Origin: Microgenomates group bacterium
GTDB lineage: Bacteria > Patescibacteriota > Microgenomatia > UBA1400 > PJMF01
Reading direction: 5' to 3'
DNA: 31,081 nt
Assembly (NCBI GenBank): GCA_009776965.1
Contig: WRMU01000001.1
Span: 1 to 31,081, forward strand
In this document: positions 20,897 to 30,500 of the stretch, one piece after another
How positions within the stretch are numbered: position 1 is the stretch's first letter
How the letters are laid out: every line of letters starts with the position of its first letter
Translations under genes and position numbers: made by a program
The notes under the pieces: generated by a model
Database searches by the model: none
Seen by the model: only the letters and a program-made list of their open reading frames with translations
What the model was told of the DNA's origin: nothing

Positions 20897-23191
20897 TTAG
20901 CGTCTCGGCCTAAAAGGACGGCCGCTACCATTGGGTCGGCCATTGCCATTAGGCCTACTACCTCTAAATCCGCTTTGTTGTCTTGGAGGTCGGGCGTTTC
21001 TACTAGCCGCAACTTCTTCTTCTTGCTCTAAAGTCAGCATCGACAGCTTAATCTTCCCATCATCCTGAATCCCCGACACTCTGATATGTACTTTATCGCC
21101 CAGCTTAACTATGTCGCTAGCATCACGCACATAATCAGTACTCATCGCCGACACATGGATCAAACCTTCCTGACTGGGGAGATACTCCGCAAAAGCGCCA
21201 TAACTCTCCACTCGTGTCACCACTGCTTCATATTCCTCTCCCACTGCCGCCTCGTGCATCATTCCCGCAATATACTTCACACATCTCTCGATCGCTTCCA
21301 GATCCGTGCCCGAAACATTAACATTGCCCACCTGTTTTTCTTCATCCTCATCCACATCAATTTGCACTTCAAACTGTTCAATCAGTCTCTTAATGTTTTT
21401 ACCCCCTGGGCCAATCAATTCTCCAATCTTCCCCGCTGGAATTACTAACTGTTGAATCTTAGGCGCATATACGGACAACTCTTTTCTTGGCTCACTAATT
21501 ATCTCCAGCATTTTATCTAAAATAAACAATCTCGCTGTTTTAGCCTTGGCCAATGCTTCTGTCAAGATTTTAGTAGAAATACCCTTCACCTTAATATCCA
21601 TCTGCAAAGCGGTAATGCCCTGCGCGCTGCCTGCCACTTTGAAATCCATATCTCCGCAATGGTCTTCCACATCTTTAATATCCGACAAAATCTGATATTT
21701 AGTTGAACCGTCGGCGATTGCCTCAGCAGCCACCAAACCCATCGCAATTCCTGCCACCGGTCGCCTGATGGGTACTCCCGCCGCCATCAGCGACAAAGTT
21801 GATCCACACACCGCTGCCTGCGATGTTGAACCATTAGAGCTCAGAATCTCGCTCACCACGTGAATGGTATAAGGAAACTCCTCATGAGCAGGCAACATCG
21901 GCAATAAAGCCCTCTGAGCTAGCGCTCCATGCCCAATTTCGCGTCTTTTCGGCGATCCTAATCTTCCTGCATCGCCGGAAGCAAAAGGGGGCATATTGTA
22001 GTGATGCATATAATGATGCACTTCTTCACCGCCCATATCTTCCACATATTGCCCCAAAGCCGGTGGTGCCAAAGTGGTAATTGTCACTGCTTGAGTTGCT
22101 CCGCGCTTAAACATCGCGCTTCCATGAGTTCTCGGGAAAATATCCACCTCACAAATAATAGGCCTGATTTCATCGACCTTTCTCCCATCAGGACGTTGTC
22201 CATCTTCCAGAATCATCTCTCGCACCGCCTCATGAATTAGTTCCGACAACACATTATTAATATCCGCATTATTAATTTCTTGTACTTCTTCCTCAGTAGG
22301 TATAGTTTGCGCTAGCTTCTCTTGGATTTTCTCCAAAACCTGCTCTTTTTCTTTGCTCAAGTCCACCGCCTCGAATCTAGCTTCTTTCTCCACCACCTCT
22401 CTCACATCCATTACTTCCCTCAAGAAAGGCTCAATGATTGCTCTTTTAGCCGCAAAACTTTCCGTATTGTCCTCCCAGACAATCTTTTCTCTACCAATCT
22501 CTGCAGCAATTTTAGTAAATTGCTGACAAATGTCGCTAATAGTTTTTTGCGCCAAATCGAGAGCCTTGACCATCACTTCTTCGCTCACCTCGTTCCCTCC
22601 TGCTTCCACCATCGCAATTGCCTTAGCCGTTCCTCCCACAATCAAATCTAAATCAGATGTTTCTCTCTCCTCCTCAGTAGGGTTGAGAATAAACTCATCA
22701 GTGTTTTTATAATAGCCCACTCGCAAGCCCGCCATTGGCCCGTCAAAGGGAATATCACTCAAGGTCATCGCCAAACCAGTGGCCAGCATCCCTACCACCC
22801 CGTCATCATTCTGTTTATCATAAGAAAAAACCGTATTTACCACCTGCACTTCACGCATAAAACCTTCAGGAAACAAAGGTCTAATGGTCCTGTCAATCAC
22901 TCGCGATTTCAAAATTGCCTCGTCGGTTGGCCTTCCGTCTCTTTTCACCCACCTAGAACCCTTAATAATTCCTCCCGCATATAACTTTTCCGCAAAATCC
23001 ACGCTTAAAGGAAAATAGCCCAAATTAGACACACTCCCCATCGCTGCCGTGGTATGCACCACCGTATCCCCACATTGCGCCAAGACTGCTGCACTGGCTT
23101 GTTCCGAGAACTTGCCAATAGTCATCTTAACCTCTTTTTCACCCACTTTAATAGTAGTCACATATTCATGACCAAAAACTGGATATGACAT
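20897..23191 (-). CDS. pnp: Polyribonucleotide nucleotidyltransferase (PNPase)
   Basis: A phosphate-dependent 3'-5' exoribonuclease, a trimer that degrades mRNA. The 764 residues hold two RNase PH domains around a helical linker (phosphate-site region GSTSQAAVCGSTLSLMAAGVP and DIKDVEDHCGDMDFKVAGS in the second), a KH domain (IPAGKIGELIGPGGKNIKRLIEQ), an S1 domain (EAVVTRVESYGAFAEYLPSQEGLIHVSAM) and a basic, Arg/Gly/Asn-rich tail that probably binds RNA. The frame can extend upstream to a TTG at 23206, but ATG 23191 gives the normal MSYPVFGHEY start, with AAGAAAGA before it. A leader of about 145 bases precedes it, unlike other genes here. Minus-strand neighbours downstream are the atp genes, which have their own promoter. 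Confidence 0.97.
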   Translation of the reverse strand: MSYPVFGHEYVTTIKVGEKEVKMTIGKFSEQASAAVLAQCGDTVVHTTAAMGSVSNLGYFPLSVDFAEKLYAGGIIKGSRWVKRDGRPTDEAILKSRVIDRTIRPLFPEGFMREVQVVNTVFSYDKQNDDGVVGMLATGLAMTLSDIPFDGPMAGLRVGYYKNTDEFILNPTEEERETSDLDLIVGGTAKAIAMVEAGGNEVSEEVMVKALDLAQKTISDICQQFTKIAAEIGREKIVWEDNTESFAAKRAIIEPFLREVMDVREVVEKEARFEAVDLSKEKEQVLEKIQEKLAQTIPTEEEVQEINNADINNVLSELIHEAVREMILEDGQRPDGRKVDEIRPIICEVDIFPRTHGSAMFKRGATQAVTITTLAPPALGQYVEDMGGEEVHHYMHHYNMPPFASGDAGRLGSPKRREIGHGALAQRALLPMLPAHEEFPYTIHVVSEILSSNGSTSQAAVCGSTLSLMAAGVPIRRPVAGIAMGLVAAEAIADGSTKYQILSDIKDVEDHCGDMDFKVAGSAQGITALQMDIKVKGISTKILTEALAKAKTARLFILDKMLEIISEPRKELSVYAPKIQQLVIPAGKIGELIGPGGKNIKRLIEQFEVQIDVDEDEEKQVGNVNVSGTDLEAIERCVKYIAGMMHEAAVGEEYEAVVTRVESYGAFAEYLPSQEGLIHVSAMSTDYVRDASDIVKLGDKVHIRVSGIQDDGKIKLSMLTLEQEEEVAASRNARPPRQQSGFRGSRPNGNGRPNGSGRPFRPRR

Positions 23192-23335
23192 AAAATCTTT
23201 CTTCAAAGCGCCAAGAAAACTGTTGGTGAGTGCTATACAAGAATTAACAAATATCCTGTCCTAAGCTTATTAACTCTTGAGAACTCTCACTAAACAGTGC
23301 TGATCTTTTTGCTTTCTATTTATTTTTTACTAATC
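23192..23335 (-). promoter_or_regulatory. Long 5' leader of pnp
   Basis: From the predicted start of transcription (about 23335) to ATG 23191 there are about 144 untranslated bases. I see a short stem CACT-GTTT-AGTG but no strong long hairpin and no known riboswitch. In E. coli the pnp leader is a site of autocontrol by RNase III and PNPase; a similar role here is inference. Confidence 0.45.
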
Positions 23336-23341
23336 GACCAC

Positions 23342-23350
23342 ATTATACCA
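23342..23350 (-). promoter_or_regulatory. Extended -10 of pnp
   Basis: Minus-strand TGG plus TATAAT. No -35 match; the -35 position falls in the left arm of the palindrome at 23358-23396. Confidence 0.65.
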
Positions 23351-23357
23351 TACTTAA

Positions 23358-23396
23358 AAAAAACTTTCTCTATTAATTTTATAGAGAAAGTTTTTT
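23358..23396. repeat. 16-bp palindrome between divergent pnp and UXS promoters
   Basis: Perfect 16-base arms, AAAAAACTTTCTCTAT (23358-23373) and ATAGAGAAAGTTTTTT (23381-23396), with a 7-base loop. A-rich and U-rich ends make it look like a two-way intrinsic terminator, but it lies upstream of both genes. Its centre (23377) is 30-31 bases from the inner edge of each -10, covering both -35 positions, so a shared operator is also possible. Confidence 0.75.
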
Positions 23397-23404
23397 AAGA
23401 GAAA

Positions 23405-23413
23405 TGTTATAAT
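23405..23413 (+). promoter_or_regulatory. Extended -10 of the UXS-GT4 unit
   Basis: TGT plus TATAAT, 8 bases before ATG 23422. No -35 match; that position lies in the right arm of the palindrome. Confidence 0.7.
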
Positions 23414-23421
23414 AGAAAAAT

Positions 23422-24384
23422 ATGCACTACTACCAAAACAAAACAATTTTAGTCACCGGAGCAGCAGGTTTTATTGGCAGCCATTTAGTCCACTCTCTCC
23501 TGCAAGCAGGCGCCAAAGTAATCGGCGTAGACAATTTTATCTCCAGCGAAACTAGCAACAAAAATCTCCAAGACGTTTTAGACCATCAAAACTTTAATTT
23601 TGAGTTCGGCGATGCAGCCTCAGATCCCCACCTCTATTTACCTCAAGGAGTTAAAATTGATGCAATTTTCCATTTTGCTTCGCCGGCCAGTCCTCCAATC
23701 TACCAAAAATATCCCGTAGAAACTTATCTGGTGAACAGTTTAGGCACTCATCACTTGGCGTTTTGGCTTAAAAAACACAATCCTCAGGGAAGATTGCTCT
23801 TTGCCAGTACTTCGGAGGTTTATGGTAACCCTCTCGAACACCCCCAGAAAGAAAGTTATTGGGGAAATGTTAATCCCAACGGAGTGCGCAGTTGTTATGA
23901 TGAAAGCAAGAGGATGGGGGAGACGGTATGCGGAGTATTCTATCGAGATTTTGGTTTAGACACCAGACTAGTAAGGATTTTTAATACCTATGGCCCGAGC
24001 ATGAACCCTAATGACGGACGAATTATCCCTCAATTCATCCAGCAAGCTCAGGAGAATATACCTCTAACTGTTTATGGCGATGGCAGCCAAACTAGGAGTT
24101 ATTGTTATGTGGATGATTTGGTGCGGGGGCTGCTGTTATTTATGGCCAAAGATGAACTTAAGGGAGAAACTATAAATCTGGGCAACCCCGAGGAATATAC
24201 AGTATTGGAGACAGCCCGAATCTTCAACGAATTGGCAGGTAGGGACAAAGATATGATTGAGTTTAGACCCCTGCCTAGTGACGATCCGGTCAAGAGAAAA
24301 CCAGATATTAGTAAAGCGAAAAAGCTGCTAGGCTGGGAGCCAGAAGTTGCCTTTAGAGAAGGGTTGACACGATGTCTGGAATAA
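23422..24384 (+). CDS. UDP-glucuronate decarboxylase-like NDP-sugar epimerase/dehydratase
   Basis: A short-chain dehydrogenase/reductase of 320 residues acting on nucleotide-sugars. NAD-binding TGAAGFIGSHL (12-22), catalytic STSEVYG (130-135) and YDESK with Tyr159 and Lys163 are intact. HFASPASPPIYQKYPVET, YWGNVNPNGVRSCYDE and RIFNTYGPSMNPNDGR match UXS (UDP-glucuronate to UDP-xylose) better than GalE or RmlB. The end (KKLLGWEPEVAFREGL) is typical. It would supply a donor sugar to the overlapping GT4 gene. Unlike every other plus-strand gene here, its coding strand has at least as many G as C, and codon choice is A/G-rich; transfer or inversion is suspected. The start has a -10 eight bases before. 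The stop lies 13 bases inside GT4. Confidence 0.9.
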   Translation: MHYYQNKTILVTGAAGFIGSHLVHSLLQAGAKVIGVDNFISSETSNKNLQDVLDHQNFNFEFGDAASDPHLYLPQGVKIDAIFHFASPASPPIYQKYPVETYLVNSLGTHHLAFWLKKHNPQGRLLFASTSEVYGNPLEHPQKESYWGNVNPNGVRSCYDESKRMGETVCGVFYRDFGLDTRLVRIFNTYGPSMNPNDGRIIPQFIQQAQENIPLTVYGDGSQTRSYCYVDDLVRGLLLFMAKDELKGETINLGNPEEYTVLETARIFNELAGRDKDMIEFRPLPSDDPVKRKPDISKAKKLLGWEPEVAFREGLTRCLE

Positions 24385-25529
24385 AAGTCGGCCTCGATGC
24401 CACTAGTCTTGTTTACGGTCGCGGCGTCTCCCGCTACACCGCCAACCTCATCCGTGCCCTCACCCTCCAAAGCGCCGACATTGATTTAAGTGTCTATGCC
24501 GTCGCCAATAAACACCACCGCAAAGAGCTCTCCAAAGCCATCAATAGCCTCCGCCCCGAAGGCGGCGAAAGGTTTGCCCTCCATCTAGAAACCACCCCTT
24601 TGCGCCTGCAACAACTCAAATGGCGTTTGGGTTTAAGCCCCATTTCTCGCCATTTCCCCAACCTCGAAGTTTTGCATAGCTGGGACTATCTCCAACCGCC
24701 AGACAAAAACATTCCCCTCGTCTCCACTATCCACGACGTCTCCATGCTCAAATACCCCGACACTGCTCATTCGGCTATTCTCGCCGCCCATCAGTATTCT
24801 TGGCGACTCCTTCAAGACCGAGGCGCTCAGATCATCACCGATAGCCAGCAGAGTAGGGAAGACATCATTAATTATTTGGGCTTTGCTCCCTACCAAGTAA
24901 CTACTATTCCTCTTGCCGTCCCCCAAGAAACCATTGATCTCGCCCATAACTTAACTAGCGATCAATACCAGATCATCCAAAACGAGCTTTTAGTAGGACC
25001 CAACTATCGCCCTTATATATTTTTTGTCGGTACCCGCGAGCCTCGCAAAAACCTCTCTCGCATGATCGCAGCTTGGCAGAGTCTGGACGTCGACCTTGAT
25101 TTTATTATTGCTGGAGCCGAGGGTTGGGATAGAGATATTGATTTTATTCCTTCTCCTTCCCGCCAACTCCGTTTTCTAGGGAGGGTCAGCGATGCTCAGC
25201 TTGCCGTCCTCTATAATGAGGCCCAATTTCTCGCCTTTTGCTCTCTCGACGAAGGCTTCGGTCTTCCCGTTTTAGAAGCTTTCTATTATGGCACTCGCGT
25301 CTTAACCAGCGACATTCCCGTTATGCGCGAAGTGGGCGGCGACGCTGCTGTTTTTGTTAATCCTCAGGATAAAGAGAGTATTCGCCAAGGGATGATCAAT
25401 CTTCTCGAAGAAAATACTAAAAAACAAACCCTGCGTGCTCAAAAAATGCGCCTGCAAAACGAGAAGTTTTCTTGGCAAAAAACCGCCCAAGACACCATTG
25501 CTGTTTACCAAAAATCCTTAACGTCGTAA
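24372..25529 (+). CDS. Family 4 (GT-B) glycosyltransferase
   Basis: A 385-residue GT-B enzyme that transfers a sugar from a nucleotide-sugar to a growing glycan at the membrane's inner face. N-terminal GLDATSLVYGRGVSRYTANLIRAL has the acceptor-side glycine loop; the C-terminal half has VGTREPRKNLSRMIAAW and the donor-site E-x7-E region DEGFGLPVLEAFYYGTRVLTSDIPVMREVGGDAAVFVNPQD. It fits mannosyl- or rhamnosyltransferase-like GT4 members; the actual sugar is unknown. Its C-rich base use is typical for this strand and changes abruptly at the UXS junction. ATG 24372 overlaps the UXS stop by 13 bases. The 3' end overlaps convergent uvrD by 12 bases. Confidence 0.92.
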   Translation: MSGIKVGLDATSLVYGRGVSRYTANLIRALTLQSADIDLSVYAVANKHHRKELSKAINSLRPEGGERFALHLETTPLRLQQLKWRLGLSPISRHFPNLEVLHSWDYLQPPDKNIPLVSTIHDVSMLKYPDTAHSAILAAHQYSWRLLQDRGAQIITDSQQSREDIINYLGFAPYQVTTIPLAVPQETIDLAHNLTSDQYQIIQNELLVGPNYRPYIFFVGTREPRKNLSRMIAAWQSLDVDLDFIIAGAEGWDRDIDFIPSPSRQLRFLGRVSDAQLAVLYNEAQFLAFCSLDEGFGLPVLEAFYYGTRVLTSDIPVMREVGGDAAVFVNPQDKESIRQGMINLLEENTKKQTLRAQKMRLQNEKFSWQKTAQDTIAVYQKSLTS

Positions 25530-27497
25530 AAACTCCTCAATACTCATATCATCGCGCAGTAAATCGTCCAACATATTGTCGTCTATGATCAGCTTCCGCC
25601 CTTCGTCCAGTTTTTTCTCAACTTGTTGCCTTCCGGAGTAGGTGGGATTGTTTCTCCTAGACGGATATTTGTATTTCCAACCTCCATCCTCCGTTTCATA
25701 TTCACTTTTTTTACTCCAGCAGATTATCCTCTCTGGCAAATCGGCCAGAAACCTGCTTTCTGTCGCTTCGGTAATGCTGCCATACTGCCATCTTTTGCGC
25801 GCCAAAGTCAAGCACAGCCTCTCCTTGGCCCTAGTCATCCCCACATAACAAAGTCGTCGCTCCTCCGCCAAGCCCACCGGATCAAGTAATGATCTAGCAT
25901 GCGGTAGCAATCCTTCCTCCATCCCCACCATGATCACTCCCCCAAACTCCAATCCCTTGGCGCTATGCAAACTCATTAAAGTCACTTTACTCTCCTGCTC
26001 CTCCTCCCTGCCCTCCGCCATATAACCATCTTGAATTAAAGCCACATTCTCCAAGAAGTTAGTTGTCTCCGTAAAAACTTCTGCCGAATTAATTAGCTCT
26101 AATACATTCTCCCATCTCGCTACCTCCTCCGCATCCTCCAAATCAAAAAACTCCTTATACGCCACCACCTCCACAATCTGCCGCAGCAACTCCGCTGGGG
26201 GGAGATCGGCCTTGGCTGTTTCCCTCCATTCCCAATATTTCTCCAGCCTTCGCTTGCCTATTTTTGTCACTCTAGCCAAACTGATCATATCCTGCGGATT
26301 AATTAAGATCCGCAAATAGGCCAGCATGTCTTTTACTTCTTTGCGCTCATAAAACTTGTACCCTCCCACCAACCGATAAGGAATGCCCAAATGCATCAAA
26401 CTTTCTTCAAAAGGCCTGCTCTGGGCATTGGTGCGGTATAAAATCGCCACTTCACTATAATCTAAGCCTTCTTCCCGCCACTTCCTAATTAGTGCGGCCA
26501 CAGTGCTAGCTTCCTTCATCCCCGTCCCCTCCTGCATAATTTCAATTTTTGTATTTCCCGATTTTTGCGTCCATAGTTTCAGGGTCGGATAGTCGGTGTT
26601 TTTGCTAATCACTGCCGTCGCTGCCGAGAGGATATTTTGTGTGCTGCGATAATTTTGCTCCAAGCAATACTCGACCACTGGACTAAAGTCTCGGCGTAAA
26701 TACTCCAAATTGGCATAGTCCGCCCCTCGCCAAGCATAAATGCTCTGGCTAAAGTCCCCCACCGCCAACAGATTTTGTTGCTCATTGGCCAGTAACCTCA
26801 TCAGCTTATACTGTGCTTTATTAGTATCCTGATATTCGTCAACCATCAAGTATTTGTATTGCCGCCGATAGGTCTCGCGCACTTGATCAAAATTGGTCAA
26901 TAAAGTGATGGTATTGTTTAATAAATCATCAAAGTCCATCGCCATCTGTTCGCGCAATTGCCGCTGATAGCTTCTATATGCCCTCGCCACAAAACGCATA
27001 TAGTCACTTCCTCCTCGCTCCTCCAAATCATCAGGCGTTTCCATATTGGATTTGGCCCGCGAAATAGCGTCCAGAACTGCCCGCGGTTTATATCGCTTCA
27101 CGTCCCAACCATTATCTTTATAAATATTTTTTAGTAGTGACAACTGATCATCAGCATCAAAAATTATCCAATTCAAATCATAATTTATCTTTGTCGCCTG
27201 AGTCCTCAATATTCTAGCGCATAAACTATGGAATGTCCCTGCCCAAGACAATTTTGAACCTACCATCATTTCCACCCTCCGTTTCATCTCCGCTGCCGCC
27301 TTATTAGTAAAAGTCACCAGCAAAATCTCATCCTCAAAAGCCTTATGAGTTGCCATCAGCCAAGCTGCCCTTGTCGTTAGTACCTTAGTCTTGCCGCTCC
27401 CCGCTCCTGCCAGCACCAACGCTGTACCTCCGTCATGTACTACTGCCTTTCGCTGCTGATCATTCAAAGCCGCCAAAACACCCTCAATTTCCTTCAT
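25518..27497 (-). CDS. UvrD/PcrA/Rep-type DNA helicase
   Basis: A superfamily 1A 3'-5' helicase of 659 residues for repair and clearing of replication obstacles. Motifs in order: Q-motif LNDQQRKAVVH, Walker A GAGSGKT (31-37), Ia FTNKAAAEMKRRV, II VDEYQDTN (near 220), III VGDFSQSIYAWRGA, IV LEQNYRST, V SLHSAKGLEFGGV and VI EERRLCYVGMTRAKERL. The C-terminal 60 residues are short and charged; the Tudor-like tail of PcrA is not evident. It is shorter than PcrA (about 720). uvrD versus pcrA cannot be decided by eye. It starts 26 bases after the surface-protein stop; TATGAA 12 bases before ATG 27497 is a weak -10 candidate. With uvrA it would serve excision repair. Confidence 0.93.
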   Translation of the reverse strand: MKEIEGVLAALNDQQRKAVVHDGGTALVLAGAGSGKTKVLTTRAAWLMATHKAFEDEILLVTFTNKAAAEMKRRVEMMVGSKLSWAGTFHSLCARILRTQATKINYDLNWIIFDADDQLSLLKNIYKDNGWDVKRYKPRAVLDAISRAKSNMETPDDLEERGGSDYMRFVARAYRSYQRQLREQMAMDFDDLLNNTITLLTNFDQVRETYRRQYKYLMVDEYQDTNKAQYKLMRLLANEQQNLLAVGDFSQSIYAWRGADYANLEYLRRDFSPVVEYCLEQNYRSTQNILSAATAVISKNTDYPTLKLWTQKSGNTKIEIMQEGTGMKEASTVAALIRKWREEGLDYSEVAILYRTNAQSRPFEESLMHLGIPYRLVGGYKFYERKEVKDMLAYLRILINPQDMISLARVTKIGKRRLEKYWEWRETAKADLPPAELLRQIVEVVAYKEFFDLEDAEEVARWENVLELINSAEVFTETTNFLENVALIQDGYMAEGREEEQESKVTLMSLHSAKGLEFGGVIMVGMEEGLLPHARSLLDPVGLAEERRLCYVGMTRAKERLCLTLARKRWQYGSITEATESRFLADLPERIICWSKKSEYETEDGGWKYKYPSRRNNPTYSGRQQVEKKLDEGRKLIIDDNMLDDLLRDDMSIEEFLRR

Positions 27498-27523
27498 ATA
27501 TCGGATATTTTCATACCTGCAAT

Positions 27524-30500
27524 TTAGTTTTCAAAACCCGTCATCACCGTCGCCGAGCGCATCCAGCTAGGTGCATTCACCGCCAAGTCTGGGCGATAAA
27601 CGAAGGTCTCTGTCGGCACTCGGTTGTTATATATGCCATAGACATCATTCTGACACCCTCTCTGGCGATTATTAAAGTCCCTCCAAAGATTCAATTGTTG
27701 CAAAGCAACCATCATTCCCTGATGGATATATTGCTTATCTGTCCATACCCTCCCTTCTCCGCAATCAGATAGATCTTGATAGCTCTTCACGGTCACGCTT
27801 CCGTCAGCCATAAAGAAACCCTCCGAAGACCCTACATTCAACGATACTGGTATCCCCACATCTCCTCCATAAGCTGCGTTATTAACACTGGCAGTCTGCC
27901 CTTCCCAGCACTGATTTACCAGCTCCATGTCAATATCACCGCCCTGTGCCGGATTAGGCATGGCCAAACCTAAGTTAGCCTCAATAGTGATATTGCCCTT
28001 CGCAACAATCCCCAAGAAGTTCCCTTGATCCACCATCGTCACTGCATTATTACTCCCATAACTCTCCTCCCCCGCATCTTTATCCGAAGATAAGTACACA
28101 TCACCCGCCACAAGCACCGTTACTTTTTGATATTCATTATCTTGTTTTCGAATATATAGAGGATTTTGATTGGCCGCTAAATACAGATCTCCCTTCACAT
28201 AACACACCCAGTCTGTCACGCCCTCCACCTCCACCTGATATTTAATCGCCCAACAGCTGCCCTCGATGAAGTCGTTAGTAAAGAAAGGCCTACTTTCCCC
28301 AATCCCCTCTCTTTCTAATCTTGCCTTGGTCAATGGCTCGTCGTCATAAGTTACATAACTACTCAATAACCATAACATACGGTCAAAATCTTCCATAGCT
28401 GGAGTATAACCCGCTGTCTGTCCATCAGAAGCCACTCTCGATCCTGCCGCCCCCACACTGCCAGACGTTTCTGGAGTTGGCGTAATACCCTGACTGCTGG
28501 TCCTACTGGTCAACCTCTTAGCTAAACCAACATAAGTAGCTCCCGCCGGAATCGCTCCAATATTGCCATCTCGATTATTAACGGCTTCAATTCTGTTTCG
28601 TAGTGGATCCTCACTCCCTCCCTCGACCCCATCAATGCCACTCACCAAAGCCACCCCCGCGCTATTAGAGTTCCCACTACAAGCACCAAAACCTCTAATC
28701 ATTCTTGCCGTACAATTCTGAGCACTGTCCCTGCTAGCTAAAATATCTTGATAGCCAGCCCCGCCCTCATATCTCATCGTCGCCAAATATGGATTTTCCT
28801 CGCCAATATTCAAACACTGCGCCTGACTATAAGTACAAGCGTCGGTCAAGGCATTAGTCGGCACTCGGCTTAACATCCCAGAATAGGCATAAACATTTCC
28901 TCCCGCCACCTGCCACCAAGCACTAGCAAAACAATCTCTCTTGCCTACATAGATTCTCTTACTGGTACAAATGTCCGCATTATTTAGCGGCAGCACATCT
29001 TGATAAGCGCAATCCGCTCCTCCGCTGGCTCTACTTGGACACATGCAGGCAAAATAGCTGGTCAGATCCCCAGAGTTAGTCAATCCATAACTCATGGTAT
29101 AGCGGTTAAAGCTATAATTACTTATCAAATCCTCTCCTTGCACGATATGATGCTCAATAGCTTCTTCTTTATCCAGCTCAATTAGCGCATAATCCGCTCC
29201 ACTGATTTGAAAGTCAAATGTTGTGTCTGGCGCCGTTTCTGTGCTTGGCTCATTAGGTATTTCTTCCCTAGTCGAGGTCATCACCGCTGTCTGTCTGGGC
29301 ACACATTGTCCATCCTCATCCGCCGTGGCGCTAAACTCCGCATCTCCATAAACCACTAGCCGCAAGTCTGGAATGAAAGTAAACTCTGGAGTCAAGGCCA
29401 GCCCACCATTATTCTCTGCATAACACTCCTTGCTCAAATCATCATCGTCCTGTGTGTCAATACATTCGAATCGACACATCGCCCGATTAAATCGCCAGCC
29501 TGCATCTGCCGCATTACCTTCATTCATAATCCATCTCCCATTACTCCCTCCAAATCCATATTTATTCCCCAACATCCCTTTTATTCCTGCTGGATCAGTC
29601 AGTCTCGTCCAGTCAGCAATACACTCTCCTTCTCGCGACTCAAAACCATTTTGCTCATCTCCCGAAGTAATCCTTCCCGCCAGTGGCCCCACATTAGCCA
29701 AATCCTTTTGCCCATAGCTGGAATAGATATTCTTCGCCCGAGGAACTTCTAGCGTTACTATCGGTGCTGTGTCCTCCGCCGTCACATCCACCACCACATC
29801 TGGCAATATAATCGGCCCCGGCTCCCTACCACAATCTATATACTCGTCAATCGCCTCTCTGCCGGGGTGAACAACCTCCGAGTCCGGATCACTAGGATCA
29901 GCATATGTCGGAGGCACCGCCGGACTCACAATATGTGCATCATACAAATCAACCCGCACTTTCCAAGTAATATTCTCCTCACAGTTCTCATCATCCCTAT
30001 CAGTCTTACGGATGGTAAATCGAAGTGTGGCAGTATCGTCTCCCATAGTACCTTCGCCACCACTCCCTCCATCCTCACCGCCGCCACCAGTACTAAGCCC
30101 ATCATCAGTCACTTCGGGGCAAGGATCCTCAAGATCATCACCTCCTCGACACCTCGCAGGAAGTTCTGGACACTGCTCACTCTCCAGACAATCATCACAG
30201 CTTCTATCATCACAAAATGCTAATACCTCCTCAAGAGTACGATAACATTTGTCATGACTGCCATCACGATAACTAGAGCTTTCTTCCGTAAACCAACTAC
30301 GATACTTCTTCTCCCATGAAGACAGGTTTTCACTACACTTTTCAATTCCTTTCTCATCATTCACATAAGGATTATTAGTTACTTCTGCTCTAGTCAACCT
30401 ACCATGCCAAGTTTGTTGCTTGGTGGGGTTCAAATCATCACTTGGATTACAATAATACAGCCATTGCCGACATACCGCCTCTGCCTCTGCCTCCGTTTCA

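Noticed and set aside
23358..23396. Insertion-sequence terminal repeat
   Set aside because: No transposase, partner repeat or target duplication is seen; the two arms are 7 bases apart.
24105..24470. Minus-strand frame of 121 codons across the UXS/GT4 junction
   Set aside because: It is antisense to two clear genes, has no start signal and no recognisable protein features.
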